DNA from: Enemella dayhoffiae | GTDB taxonomy: Bacteria > Actinomycetota > Actinomycetes > Propionibacteriales > Propionibacteriaceae | Assembly: GCF_002250625.1 (NCBI RefSeq) | Contig: NZ_NMVQ01000034.1 | Location: forward strand, 216,104 to 280,103 | Direction: 5' to 3' | DNA: 64,000 nucleotides | Shown here: one piece after another, positions 47,773 to 56,102 of the stretch | How positions within the stretch are numbered: position 1 is the stretch's first letter | Layout of the letters: every line of letters starts with the position of its first letter | Program-made: the position numbers and the translations under genes | The notes under the pieces: generated by a model | Told to the model about the DNA's origin: nothing | The model's input: only the letters and a program-made list of their open reading frames with translations | The model's database searches: none

Positions 47773-47815
47773 CTGGTCCCCCTGCCGCCCTTGGTCGGTT
47801 CCTCGCTCGGGCGGC

Positions 47816-48286
47816 TCAGCGCCGCTGTCGCTCGGCGAGCGCGCGCTCCGCCTCCCGGTTGGCGTCCCGGGTGCGGATCGTCTGACGCTTGTCATACTCC
47901 TTCTTACCGGTTGCCACGGCGATTTCAACCTTGGCGTACCCGTCGCTGAAATACAGCGACAGCGGAATCAGGGTGGTGCCGGCGTCGGCGAGCCGGCGCT
48001 CGATCCGGTCGATCTCGCGGCGGTGCAGCAGCAGCTTGCGGGTGCGGCGCGCCGTGTGGTTGGTCCAGGTGCCGTGGCTGTACTCGGGGATGTGCGCCTG
48101 CCGGAGCCACACCTCGCCGTCGTCGACGGTGGCGAAGGCGTCCACCAGCGAGGCGCGGCCCTGCCGCAGCGACTTCACCTCGGTGCCGCTGAGCACCATC
48201 CCCGCCTCGAAGGTGTCGTGGATGTGGTAGTCGTGGCGCGCCTTCTTGTTCTGCGCCACCATCTTGCGGCCGGTCTCCTTGGCCAT
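47816..48286 (-). CDS. smpB: SsrA-binding protein SmpB
   Basis: 156 aa, tmRNA partner. [60 protein letters not shown], and the basic C-terminus [23 protein letters not shown] are intact. ATG 48286 preceded by GAGGAGGTGG. Located after the M23 gene in the prfB-ftsEX-smpB order seen in many Gram-positives. Confidence 0.96.
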   Translation of the reverse strand: MAKETGRKMVAQNKKARHDYHIHDTFEAGMVLSGTEVKSLRQGRASLVDAFATVDDGEVWLRQAHIPEYSHGTWTNHTARRTRKLLLHRREIDRIERRLADAGTTLIPLSLYFSDGYAKVEIAVATGKKEYDKRQTIRTRDANREAERALAERQRR

Positions 48287-48385
48287 CTCCACCACCTCCT
48301 CGCTCGTTGGACAACTGCGCCAGCCTACCAACGTGCGGTTGTCAGGGCAGGTCAATATCTGCCCTTGCACGGGAACGTCCCCGGG

Positions 48386-48447
48386 GCTGAGTGGCGGAGC
48401 CCGAGGTGAGGACCGATCTCAGAGCGACCGTTTGCGCGCGGAACGCG
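48386..48447. repeat. Intergenic repeat element, copy 1
   Basis: GCTGAGTGGCGGAGCCCGAGG (48386-48406) and CTCAGAGCGACCGTTTGCGC (from 48418) match the two ends of the larger copy at 52078-52199. Located just downstream of the M23 gene on its coding strand, so it may act in termination. Confidence 0.6.
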
Positions 48448-48456
48448 TGGTTCAGC

Positions 48457-49995
48457 TCAATACCAGCTCATCGGGTTGCTGAGGTCGCCGTCGAGCCAGA
48501 CCATCAGGTGCAGGTGGCAGCCGGTGGAATAGCCGGTGGTGCCGACGGAACCGATCACCTGGCCCTTGGTCACCCGCTGCCCCACGTTCACGTTGTAGTT
48601 GATCGCGTGGTTGTAGCCGGTGGTCACATAGCGGCCGTCGACCTTCCCGTGGTCGATCATCAACCGGTTGCCATAGCCCGCGTTGTAGTACTTCTCGGTG
48701 ACGACCCCGTCCGCGGCCGCGCGCAGCGGCGTACCGCAGCCGGCGCCGAAGTCGGTCCCGTCGTGCAGCTTCCAGTAGCCGAGCACCGGGTGCAGCCGCA
48801 TCCCGAACGACGAGGTGATCGGGGCGTTGGTCGGGAAGATGAAGCCGTGGTGGGCGGCGGCGGTCTGCGCCGTGGCGTTCTGCACCGGAGCGGCGACCGG
48901 GACGGCCTTGGCTGCGGCCCTCGGCGCGGCAGCCTTCGGTGCGGGCGCCGGGGCGGGTGCCGCCTGACTGCGGGCCTGAGCCGCCGCACGGTCGCTGGCC
49001 GCCTTGGCGGCCGCGGCATCGGCCCGGGCCTTCGCGGCGGCGGCCTCGCGCGCCTTGCGGGCGTCCTCGGCCCGGCGGGCCTCCTCGGCCTTCTGCTGGG
49101 CGATCCGCTCGGCGATCCGCTGGTCGACCTGGCTGCGCTCGGCGTTCAGCCCATCGAGTGCCTGCTGGTCGGCGGCGAGCTGGTTGCGGGCGGCGGTCTC
49201 GGACTGGGAGTTGGACTGCACCAGCCGGGCGACTGCGGCGGCCTGCTGGGTCGCGGCGCCCTCGAGCTGGGAGATCCGCTTGACGTTCGCCGCGGCGGCA
49301 GCCTTCTCGTCGGCCATCTGCTTCTCGATCGCGGCCTGCTTGTCCTTGGCCGCGGTCAGCTGCCGCTGGGTCTCCTTGAGCTTGTCCATCTCGGCCTGGG
49401 TGGAGTCGAACACGGTGGTCGACCACTGCACCCGGTTGGACACGTCCGAGGTGCCCTCACCGGAAACCAGCATGCCGATCCCGACCAGGCCCGTGCGCTG
49501 CTGATACTGGGTGCGGGCGACCTGGCCGACCTCGATCTGCTGGGCGTCCACGTTGCGCTGCCCCTCGGCCACCGCGGCCTTGGCCTGCTCGAGGTCGTTC
49601 TGCGCCTTGGAGAGCCGCTTGGCGGACTCCTCGTCGGCCTTCTTCGCGTCGGCCAGCTGCTGCTGGATCTCCGCGAGCTGGGCCTGGGCGTCGGCGAGCT
49701 GCTTCTGCGAGGCGGACAGGTTGGCGGTGGCGGTGTTCAGCGCCTGGCTCGATTCGGTCACCTGAGCACCGGTGCTGGCGATCTGCTGGTTCACCCGGTC
49801 GCGCTGCTCGGTCAGGTCGTCGGCGTACGCCCCAGGGGCCAACGCGGTCAGTCCGAGCGCGGCAACGGTCAGGCTGGCCACCGCCAGGCGTACGACCCGG
49901 ACCCGGGCGCGCCGAAGCGTTCCCGCTGCGGATGCACCGTGCCGAGCGACTGCTACGGGTTCGCCCTGGAGGGCGAGGGGAAGATCCCGTGTCAC
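48457..49995 (-). CDS. Secreted coiled-coil M23 (LytM) peptidase, EnvC-like
   Basis: 512 aa. Signal peptide (LAVASLTVAALGLTALAPGAYA), long coiled coils (residues about 60-330, Gln/Ala/Glu/Lys rich), Ala/Pro linker, then a LytM domain with HDGTDFGAGCGTPL and CHLHLMVW, so the zinc-binding His and Asp and HxH are present. Downstream of ftsE-ftsX on the same strand, as EnvC or PcsB partners of FtsEX elsewhere; FtsX would activate it at the septum. This role is inference from context. GTG 49995 is the longest start; the signal helix would allow a later start. Confidence 0.9.
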   Translation of the reverse strand: MTRDLPLALQGEPVAVARHGASAAGTLRRARVRVVRLAVASLTVAALGLTALAPGAYADDLTEQRDRVNQQIASTGAQVTESSQALNTATANLSASQKQLADAQAQLAEIQQQLADAKKADEESAKRLSKAQNDLEQAKAAVAEGQRNVDAQQIEVGQVARTQYQQRTGLVGIGMLVSGEGTSDVSNRVQWSTTVFDSTQAEMDKLKETQRQLTAAKDKQAAIEKQMADEKAAAAANVKRISQLEGAATQQAAAVARLVQSNSQSETAARNQLAADQQALDGLNAERSQVDQRIAERIAQQKAEEARRAEDARKAREAAAAKARADAAAAKAASDRAAAQARSQAAPAPAPAPKAAAPRAAAKAVPVAAPVQNATAQTAAAHHGFIFPTNAPITSSFGMRLHPVLGYWKLHDGTDFGAGCGTPLRAAADGVVTEKYYNAGYGNRLMIDHGKVDGRYVTTGYNHAINYNVNVGQRVTKGQVIGSVGTTGYSTGCHLHLMVWLDGDLSNPMSWY

Positions 49996-50042
49996 AGCTG
50001 GTCCCCAATCGGTCGTGGGCGGCCTGGTGGCTGCCCCTTAGG

Positions 50043-50945
50043 TCACACTCTCAAGTACCTTCTGGTGGCGATGAGCGTGGGAATTATTGCCAGCAGAATT
50101 CCCACGATGGCAACCCCGGCCATGGCCAGTCCCGCGTGGGACCAGCCAATCCAGGGTGAAGCCTTGATCAAGACTTCAGCTTTACGGATGATCAGGAAGT
50201 AAACTCCTGCGGCCAGTGTGGCGCACGCGAGACCCGCTCCGATGATCCCCGCGATCAGCGATTCGAGCAGGAACGGCAGCATGATGTAGAGGTTGCTGGC
50301 GCCGACCAGCCGCATGATGCCGATCTCCCGTCTTCGGGCGAACGCGGCCATTCGGATGGTGTTGCCGATCTGCAGGGCCGCCGCGAGCAGCAGCAGCCCG
50401 GAGGCGATGATGGTCCCCCACTGGAGCAGGCCGAGCCACTCGAACAGCCGGTCCAGCACCTTGTGCAGGTCCTGCACCGCCTGCACCCCCTTGAGGCCGG
50501 CGACCGCGGAGACCACCCCCTGGTACTGCTCGGGGTTCTTCAGTTTGACCCGATAGGACTCCTGCATCTGGTCGACCGTCAGCGAGTCCTGGATCGGGCT
50601 GCCCTCATAGGCCTGCCGGAACTCGTCATAGGCCATCTGCTTGGTCTCGAAGAAGACGTCGGCGACCTCGGGGTTGGTACGCAGGGTCTGCTCGATCTGC
50701 TGCTTCTGCGCCTCGGTGACGTCCTGACCCGGCTCGCAGTTGTCACCGCGGGTGTCCTTGGTGCACAGGAAGACCGAGATCTCGATCTTGTCGTACCAGC
50801 GGCCCTTCATCAGGTCGACCTGCTGGTTGGCCAGCAGTCCCGCCCCGAACAGCGACAGCGACACCCACATCGTGACGACGACCGCGATCGTCATGGTCAG
50901 GTTGCGGCGGAGTCCGGACCAGGTCTCGGCGAAGGTGTGGCGCAT
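50043..50945 (-). CDS. ftsX: Cell-division ABC permease FtsX
   Basis: 300 aa, four TM helices: one after the N-terminal MRHTFAETWSGLRRNLTM, then a large extracellular loop with Cys pair (FLCTKDTRGDNCE) that binds a peptidoglycan hydrolase, then three at the C-terminus. Signature LVGASNLYIMLPFLLES. ATG 50945 with GGAAAG. Partner FtsE is 63 bp upstream and an M23 peptidase follows. Confidence 0.96.
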   Translation of the reverse strand: MRHTFAETWSGLRRNLTMTIAVVVTMWVSLSLFGAGLLANQQVDLMKGRWYDKIEISVFLCTKDTRGDNCEPGQDVTEAQKQQIEQTLRTNPEVADVFFETKQMAYDEFRQAYEGSPIQDSLTVDQMQESYRVKLKNPEQYQGVVSAVAGLKGVQAVQDLHKVLDRLFEWLGLLQWGTIIASGLLLLAAALQIGNTIRMAAFARRREIGIMRLVGASNLYIMLPFLLESLIAGIIGAGLACATLAAGVYFLIIRKAEVLIKASPWIGWSHAGLAMAGVAIVGILLAIIPTLIATRRYLRV

Positions 50946-51008
50946 CTCAGCTTTCCTCCAGGGGCATGGCTGCCCTCGGGCGTACGGGGAAGGTGTGGGT
51001 CGGGGTGC

Positions 51009-51695
51009 TCACTGGTAGCCGTACACCCCCTTGCTCTGGTCGCGGACGACGTCGCCGTCGTCGAGCTCGATCACGCGCTTGCGCATCTGGTCGACGATCG
51101 TGGAGTCGTGGGTGGCCATCACCACGGTGGTGCCGGAGCGGTTGATGCGGTCGAGCAGCTTCATGATGCCGACACTGGTCGCGGGGTCCAGGTTTCCGGT
51201 CGGCTCGTCGGCGATCAGAATCTGCGGGCGGTTGACGAAGGCGCGGGCGACGGCCACGCGCTGCTGCTCGCCGCCGGAGAGCTCCTCGGGGAGCCGGTCG
51301 CCCTTGTTGCCGAGCCCGACCAGCTCCAGGGTCTCGGGGACGGCCTTGCGGATCGTGCTGTTGGACTTGCCGATCACCTGCAGGGCGAAGGCGACGTTCT
51401 CGTGCACGGTCTTGCCCGGCAGCAGTCGGAAGTCCTGGAACACGGTGCCGATCTGGCGGCGCAGCTTGGGGATCTTCCACCCGGGCAACCGGGACAGGTC
51501 CTTGCCCGCGACCCAGATCCGGCCGGTGCTCGGTCGGTATTCACGCAGGATCAGCCGCATGAAGGTGGACTTGCCCGACCCCGAGGCCCCGACCAGGAAG
51601 ACGAACTCGCCCTTGTCGATCTCGACGTCGACATTCCGCAGCGCTGCTCGGCGCTGCCCCTCATACGTCTTGGAGACGTTTTCGAACCGAATCAC
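51009..51695 (-). CDS. ftsE: Cell-division ATP-binding protein FtsE
   Basis: 228 aa. Walker [10 protein letters not shown]-loop VFQDFRLL, signature LSGGEQQR, Walker [14 protein letters not shown]-loop ATHD. GTG 51695 is preferred over ATG 51722: family starts [12 protein letters not shown] and GGAGCAGAA is correctly spaced. Energises FtsX-controlled hydrolase activation during division. A 506-bp intergenic region with several repeats lies upstream. Confidence 0.96.
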   Translation of the reverse strand: MIRFENVSKTYEGQRRAALRNVDVEIDKGEFVFLVGASGSGKSTFMRLILREYRPSTGRIWVAGKDLSRLPGWKIPKLRRQIGTVFQDFRLLPGKTVHENVAFALQVIGKSNSTIRKAVPETLELVGLGNKGDRLPEELSGGEQQRVAVARAFVNRPQILIADEPTGNLDPATSVGIMKLLDRINRSGTTVVMATHDSTIVDQMRKRVIELDDGDVVRDQSKGVYGYQ

Positions 51696-51873
51696 TTCTG
51701 CTCCGGCCGGGATCGACGTCATGCCCAGTGGGCATGCCCCGGCAACGGGAAGCGCAGGGGAACGGCCTGCGGTGAGTCTAGGTGGGCGGTCCGCTGCGGG
51801 CCGCGCATTAGGCGTACGCCCGGTGTGTCTGTGAACGACCGCCTCTCCCCCTCCGTGGGCCCCGCGGAAAGTG

Positions 51874-51996
51874 ATCGGGCATCCGATCGGTTCATCGGGC
51901 AGGGCAAATCGACATCGGGCGCCCGATATGGCGTGACAATTTCGGCCGCCCGATGACCAATTGGTCCGCCCGATGAAATAGTCGGATGCCCGATCA
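51874..51996. promoter_or_regulatory. Inverted array of seven ATCGGGC words upstream of ftsE
   Basis: ATCGGGC occurs at 51875, 51895 and 51915, exactly 20 bp apart; its reverse complement GCCCGAT at 51922, 51949, 51969 and 51989. The last three are again 20 bp apart. Arms 51874-51928 and 51942-51996 are imperfect inverted copies around an AT-richer centre. Placed between prfB and ftsE; likely a cooperative protein-binding site or structured element. Confidence 0.7.
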
Positions 51997-52024
51997 TTTT
52001 TCGGGCCCCCAGCGACCCCGCGCC

Positions 52025-52078
52025 CTGGGAGCCTCCCCTGGGCTGGGAGCCTCCCCTGGGCTGGGAGCGTCCCCTGGG
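52025..52078. repeat. Three 18-bp tandem repeats
   Basis: CTGGGAGCCTCCCCTGGG repeated three times without gap (third copy has one G for C), each with a small GGGAGCCTCCC palindrome. It lies directly beside the 52079 hairpin in the prfB-ftsE gap. Coding in no plausible frame. Confidence 0.85.
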
Positions 52079-52199
52079 CTGAGTTGGCGAGCCCGAGGAC
52101 GAAATCCGGTACGCCGACCCGCAGCCGGTCAGCTCACCGCACCCGGATTTCGACCGAAGCGAACCAACTCAGAGCGACCGTTCGCGCGACGGAGCGCGC
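52078..52199 (-). repeat. Intergenic repeat element, copy 2, hairpin after prfB
   Basis: CTGAGTTGG (52079) pairs with CCAACTCAG (52164-52172), and CGAAATCCGG (52100) with CCGGATTTCG (52143-52152), giving a long stem with a 33-base top loop. The outer ends match copy 1 at 48386-48447. It begins two bases after the prfB stop, so it may terminate prfB. Confidence 0.7.
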
Positions 52200-52201
52200 A
52201 A

Positions 52202-53305
52202 TCACACGTCCTGCTGTTTGCGCCAGCGGATGCCGGCGTCGATGAACGCGTCGATCTCTCCGTCGAAGACGGCGTCGGTGTTGCCGGTCTCGTGCTCGGT
52301 ACGCAGGTCCTTGACCATCTGATACGGGTGCAGCACATAGGACCGCATCTGGGCACCCCAGGAGCCGCCGCCGTCGCTCTTCAGCGCGTTCATCTCGGCC
52401 TCCTTCTCCTGCCGGGCACGCTCGAGCAGCCGGGACTGGAGCACCCGCATGGCCGCGGCCTTGTTCTGCAGCTGCGACTTCTCGTTCTGGCAGGAGACGA
52501 CCACCCCGGTCGGCAGGTGGGTGATCCGCACCGCGGAGTCGGTGGTGTTCACCGACTGCCCGCCCGGGCCCGAGGAGCGGAACACGTCGATCCGCAGATC
52601 GGATTCGGGGATGTCGATGTGGTCGGTCTCCTCGGTCACCGGCAGCACGTCGACCCCGGCAAACGAGGTCTGGCGGCGGCCCTGGTTGTCGAACGGCGAG
52701 ATCCGCACCAGCCGGTGAGTGCCCTGTTCGACCGACAGCGTCCCGTAGGCGAACGGCGCGCGCACGGTGAAGGTGGCCGACTTGATGCCCGCCTCCTCGG
52801 CGTACGAGGTGTCATAGACCTCGGTGCCATAGCCGTGCCGCTCGGCCCAGCGCAGGTACATCCGCAGCAGCTTCTCGGCGAAGTCGGACGCGTCAACTCC
52901 GCCGGCCTCGGCGCGGATGGTGACCACGGCCTCGCGCTCGTCGTATTCCCCCGACAAGAGGGTCCGCACCTCCATCGCCTCGACGTCGCGGCTGAGCCGG
53001 GTGAGTTCGCGCTCGGCCTCGGCGATCGAGTCCGCGTCCCCCTCCTCGGTGCCGAGTTCGACGAGTACGCCGAGGTCCTCCAGTCGCGAGCGCAGGGCCT
53101 CGACCCGGTTCAGCTCGTTCTGCAGGTGCGACAGCCGGGAGGTGACCCGCTGGGCGTTCTCCTGGTCATCCCACAGGTCGGGGGCGGCGACCTGTTCCTC
53201 CAGGGAGGCGATCTCCGCCTTCTTGGAATCGGGGTCGACGACCTTCTCGATCGAGCTCAGCGAGCGATCGAGGGCGGCCAGGGAGGTTCCGAAGTCAACT
53301 GCCAC
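52202..53305 (-). CDS. prfB: Peptide chain release factor 2
   Basis: Terminates translation at UGA and UAA. 367 aa from GTG 53305 ([16 protein letters not shown]). Stop-codon recognition SPF in [18 protein letters not shown], and GGQ in [16 protein letters not shown]. No in-frame UGA or +1 programmed frameshift is present, unlike E. coli prfB. Eleven bases downstream of the XRE regulator on the same strand. Confidence 0.96.
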   Translation of the reverse strand: MAVDFGTSLAALDRSLSSIEKVVDPDSKKAEIASLEEQVAAPDLWDDQENAQRVTSRLSHLQNELNRVEALRSRLEDLGVLVELGTEEGDADSIAEAERELTRLSRDVEAMEVRTLLSGEYDEREAVVTIRAEAGGVDASDFAEKLLRMYLRWAERHGYGTEVYDTSYAEEAGIKSATFTVRAPFAYGTLSVEQGTHRLVRISPFDNQGRRQTSFAGVDVLPVTEETDHIDIPESDLRIDVFRSSGPGGQSVNTTDSAVRITHLPTGVVVSCQNEKSQLQNKAAAMRVLQSRLLERARQEKEAEMNALKSDGGGSWGAQMRSYVLHPYQMVKDLRTEHETGNTDAVFDGEIDAFIDAGIRWRKQQDV

Positions 53306-53316
53306 AGCGCACAAGC

Positions 53317-53865
53317 CTACCGCTGCTCGCTGACCAGCACCGCCAGCGCGCCTCCGGGGCCGCCCTCGAACACGTGCGGGGCGTCCCCCGGATAGCTGAT
53401 GAAGTCGCCAGCGTGCAGTTCGACCGGTCGGTCGGCCGGCCCGATCAGCGCGCTGCCGGAGCACAGCAGCACGTGCTCGGTGGTGCCTCCCGGGTGCGGA
53501 TCGGACTCCCGGCGTGCCCCCTCGGCGACCTCGAGCCGATAGATGTCACGCCGGCTTCCCGGCGGCGCGCTGGAGAGCAGGGTGGCCAGATAGCCGCCGG
53601 CCTCCGAGGCGTACGCCACCCCCTCGCCCGCGCGCAGCACGGTCACCTGGACCGGTTCGAGGTCGACCAGCCGGGAGAACGGGATGCCCAACGCGGTGGC
53701 CAACGCCCACAGCGTCTCGACGCTGGGATTGCCGCTGCCGGCCTCCAGCTGGGACAGGGTCGATTTGGCCACCCCCGCGCGCCGCGCCAGCTCTCCCATC
53801 GACCAACCGACCCGGGCGCGTTCGCGCTGCAACCCGGTCGCGACCGCCTGCACGGGGTCCGACAT
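53317..53865 (-). CDS. XRE-family regulator with C-terminal cupin
   Basis: 182 aa. [30 protein letters not shown] (residues about 27-53), then a cupin ([34 protein letters not shown]) that likely binds an effector. Such regulators commonly control divergent amino-acid exporters; azlCD is transcribed away from it, and two palindromes lie between. ATG 53865 with GGTGGAGC. The longer frame to 53967 crosses those operators and is rejected. Confidence 0.9.
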   Translation of the reverse strand: MSDPVQAVATGLQRERARVGWSMGELARRAGVAKSTLSQLEAGSGNPSVETLWALATALGIPFSRLVDLEPVQVTVLRAGEGVAYASEAGGYLATLLSSAPPGSRRDIYRLEVAEGARRESDPHPGGTTEHVLLCSGSALIGPADRPVELHAGDFISYPGDAPHVFEGGPGGALAVLVSEQR

Positions 53866-53885
53866 GTTCGCTCCACCAATCCAAC

Positions 53886-53903
53886 TGTTCGCATTGACGA
53901 ACA
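53886..53903. promoter_or_regulatory. Palindromic operator 1, XRE-azlC gap
   Basis: TGTTCG-N6-CGAACA, 18 bp, perfect 6-bp arms. Shares arms TGTTC/GAACA with site 2, 27 bp away centre to centre. Likely bound by the adjacent XRE-cupin regulator. Confidence 0.6.
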
Positions 53904-53912
53904 TCAAGGCGT

Positions 53913-53930
53913 TGTTCAGACTGTAGAACA
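53913..53930. promoter_or_regulatory. Palindromic operator 2, XRE-azlC gap
   Basis: TGTTC-N8-GAACA, 18 bp. Same overall length and arm sequence as site 1. A further half-site GTGAACAC lies at about 53944. Confidence 0.58.
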
Positions 53931-53972
53931 TTCGTCCGACGTAGTGAACACACGGAGAAGGATTCACCCACC

Positions 53973-54692
53973 ATGTCCGAGCTGCCGTTGCGCCGCTCCC
54001 CCGGTTTTCGGGCCGGCGTGTCGATCGCCCTGGCCGTCGGGGTCTACGGAGTCTCCTTCGGTGCCCTGTCGGCGGCCGCCGGGTTGAACCTGTGGCAGAC
54101 CCAGGCGCTCAGCCTGCTCATGTTCACCGGCGGCTCCCAGTTCGCGTTCATCGGGGTGCTCGCCGGCGGCGGGTCTGGCCTGTCCGCGCTCGGCGCGGCG
54201 AGCCTGCTCGGCATTCGCAACGGGGTGTACGGGATGCAGGTCAACGCCGCGCTGCGACCGCACGGCTGGCGGCGTCCGGTGGCCGCCCAGCTGACCATCG
54301 ACGAGTCCACCGCCACCGCCCTCGGCCAACAGGGACCCGTCGAGACGCGCCGCGGCTTCTGGACCGCCGGCATCGGAATCTTTGTGCTCTGGAACGCATT
54401 CACCCTGGTCGGCGCCCTGGCCGGCAACGCCCTCGGTGACCCGAAACAGTGGGGGCTGGACGGGGCCGCGGTGGCCGCCTTCGTCGGTCTGCTCTGGCCA
54501 CGCCTCAAGGGCCGCGAACCCGTGGCGCTGGCGGTGGTGTGCGCGGTGGTCACCGCCGCCTGCATCCCCTTCCTGCCGGCCGGCGTACCGATCCTGGTCG
54601 CCGCGGCCGTCGCCGCCCTGGTGGGCTGGTTCGGCCGCGGCCCGGCCGACGAGGGGATGGAGCCCGACTTCGAGGTCGGTGGTTCGCGATGA
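53973..54692 (+). CDS. azlC: AzlC family branched-chain amino acid exporter subunit
   Basis: 239 aa, about six hydrophobic helices. GFRAGVSIALAVGVYGVSFGALSAAAGL, LLMFTGGSQFAFIGVLAGGG and GIRNGVYGMQVN are AzlC hallmarks. With AzlD it exports branched-chain amino acids or analogues. Start ATG 53973 follows GGAGAAGGA. Its stop overlaps azlD start (ATGA). Confidence 0.93.
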   Translation: MSELPLRRSPGFRAGVSIALAVGVYGVSFGALSAAAGLNLWQTQALSLLMFTGGSQFAFIGVLAGGGSGLSALGAASLLGIRNGVYGMQVNAALRPHGWRRPVAAQLTIDESTATALGQQGPVETRRGFWTAGIGIFVLWNAFTLVGALAGNALGDPKQWGLDGAAVAAFVGLLWPRLKGREPVALAVVCAVVTAACIPFLPAGVPILVAAAVAALVGWFGRGPADEGMEPDFEVGGSR

Positions 54693-54997
54693 TGTGGTGG
54701 TGGGTGCTGGGCGCCTGTGCGATCGCGTTCGCGACCAAGGGTGCGGGTTTTCTGATCCCGGCGCACCGGCTCGAGTCGCCCCGGATCACCCGGGTCGCGG
54801 GAGTGATGACGATCGGGCTGCTGGCGGCGTTGATCACCATGAACACCTTCGCCGACGGGCAACGGCTCCGCCTCGACGCCCGGATCGTCGCCCTGGCGGT
54901 GGCGATGATCGCCTTCGCGCTGCGCGCCCCCTATCTGCTGGTGGTCGTGCTGGGCGCCGCGGCGGCCGCGGGCGTACGCCTGCTCGGCTGGGGCTGA
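54689..54997 (+). CDS. azlD: AzlD family exporter small subunit
   Basis: 102 aa, four hydrophobic segments (MMWWWVLGACAIAFATKGAG, VAGVMTIGLLAALITMNT, LAVAMIAFALR, YLLVVVLGAAAAAGV). ATG 54689 (or the adjacent ATG 54692) overlaps the azlC stop. Partner of AzlC. Convergent with ribF, 11 bp apart. Confidence 0.9.
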   Translation: MMWWWVLGACAIAFATKGAGFLIPAHRLESPRITRVAGVMTIGLLAALITMNTFADGQRLRLDARIVALAVAMIAFALRAPYLLVVVLGAAAAAGVRLLGWG

Positions 54998-55008
54998 GGT
55001 CGCCCGGC

Positions 55009-55926
55009 TCAGCCCAGACCCAGCACCCGCCGGGTCTCCTCGACGTCGGCACCGATCTGCTCGATCAGCTGCGGGATCCCCTCGAACTTCACGTTCCCCC
55101 GCAGTCGCTGCACGAAGTCGACGCTGACCTGTACGCCGTAGAGCTCGAGGTCGTCGCGGTCGAGCACGTGCGCCTCGACCACCACCTCCGGCACGTCGTC
55201 GAAGGTGGGGTTGGTGCCGACCGAGATGGCGGCCGGCCACAGGGGCGCATTCGGCAGGTCGCAGCGCCGCAACCACCCGGCGTACACCCCGTCCGCGGGA
55301 GCGGCGAACCCCTTCGGGACGGGCAGGTTGGCCGTGGGGAAACCGAACTCGCGGCCGCGCTGGTGGCCCACCACGACCTCGCCGGTGAAGCTGAACAGCC
55401 GGCCCAGGTGCTGGGCGGCGGTGGCCACGTCCCCCTCGGCGAGCAGTCGCCTGATCTCGGTGGAACTGGTGGTGTGGTGCTCGGTGACCAGCAACTCGAG
55501 GACGCTCACCGCAAACGGGCGGGTCCCGTCCAGCCCCTGAGCGCCCAGCTCGGTGAGGGTGTCGACGGTGCCGGCCGCGCGATGCCCGAACCGGAAGTTC
55601 TGTCCCACCACGACCCGCACCGGGTGCAGCGGCAGCAGCTTCTCGCGCACGAAGTCCTCCGGTGAGGTGGCCATCAGTTCCGGGGTGAACCGGATCACCT
55701 CGACCTGGTCGGCGCCGGCCTCGCGCAGCAGGGAGATCCGGTGCGACAGGTCGCACAGCAGCAGCGGCTCCTGGCCCGGACGGACCACCGACATCGGGTG
55801 CGGCCAGAAGGTCACCGCGACCAGTCGCGCACCCGGTTCCGGGGTGCGCGCGGCCCGCAGCACCTCCTGGTGTCCCTTGTGCACGCCATCGAAGTTTCCG
55901 ATGACGACGACGCTGGGCTGATCCAC
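55009..55926 (-). CDS. ribF: Bifunctional riboflavin kinase/FAD synthetase
   Basis: 305 aa. N-terminal FMN adenylyltransferase with VVIGNFDGVHKGHQ and the later VVVGQNFRFGHRAAG; C-terminal riboflavin kinase with GEFGFPTANL-type REFGFPTANLPVP and ISVGTNPTF. Makes FMN and FAD. GTG 55926. Normally follows truB in actinobacteria; here a GH70 gene and an LGFP relic stand between. Confidence 0.95.
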   Translation of the reverse strand: MDQPSVVVIGNFDGVHKGHQEVLRAARTPEPGARLVAVTFWPHPMSVVRPGQEPLLLCDLSHRISLLREAGADQVEVIRFTPELMATSPEDFVREKLLPLHPVRVVVGQNFRFGHRAAGTVDTLTELGAQGLDGTRPFAVSVLELLVTEHHTTSSTEIRRLLAEGDVATAAQHLGRLFSFTGEVVVGHQRGREFGFPTANLPVPKGFAAPADGVYAGWLRRCDLPNAPLWPAAISVGTNPTFDDVPEVVVEAHVLDRDDLELYGVQVSVDFVQRLRGNVKFEGIPQLIEQIGADVEETRRVLGLG

Positions 55927-56102
55927 GTGGCCATCCTCACTGTTCGCACCCGGTCCGAAATGCTTCGGAGCGATCGTAGCGAGATTCGCCGACGGGCCGA
56001 TTCGCGGTAACGAGTCGGCAACGATCCACGGGTTGCTGAGAGTCCATCAGGAATTGGGCAGAGGATGAGTCGGCCAAATGACCGAATCCCCAGGAGAAGT
56101 AG

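Noticed and set aside
45483..48286. tRNA genes near ssrA
   Set aside because: Apart from tmRNA I saw no cloverleaf or T-arm consensus in intergenic parts of the window.
51874..51996. CRISPR array
   Set aside because: Repeats are only 7-8 bp, occur in both orientations, with 12-13-bp gaps and no cas genes.
52202..53305. Programmed +1 frameshift in prfB
   Set aside because: The RF2 frame is continuous from the GTG with no internal TGA.
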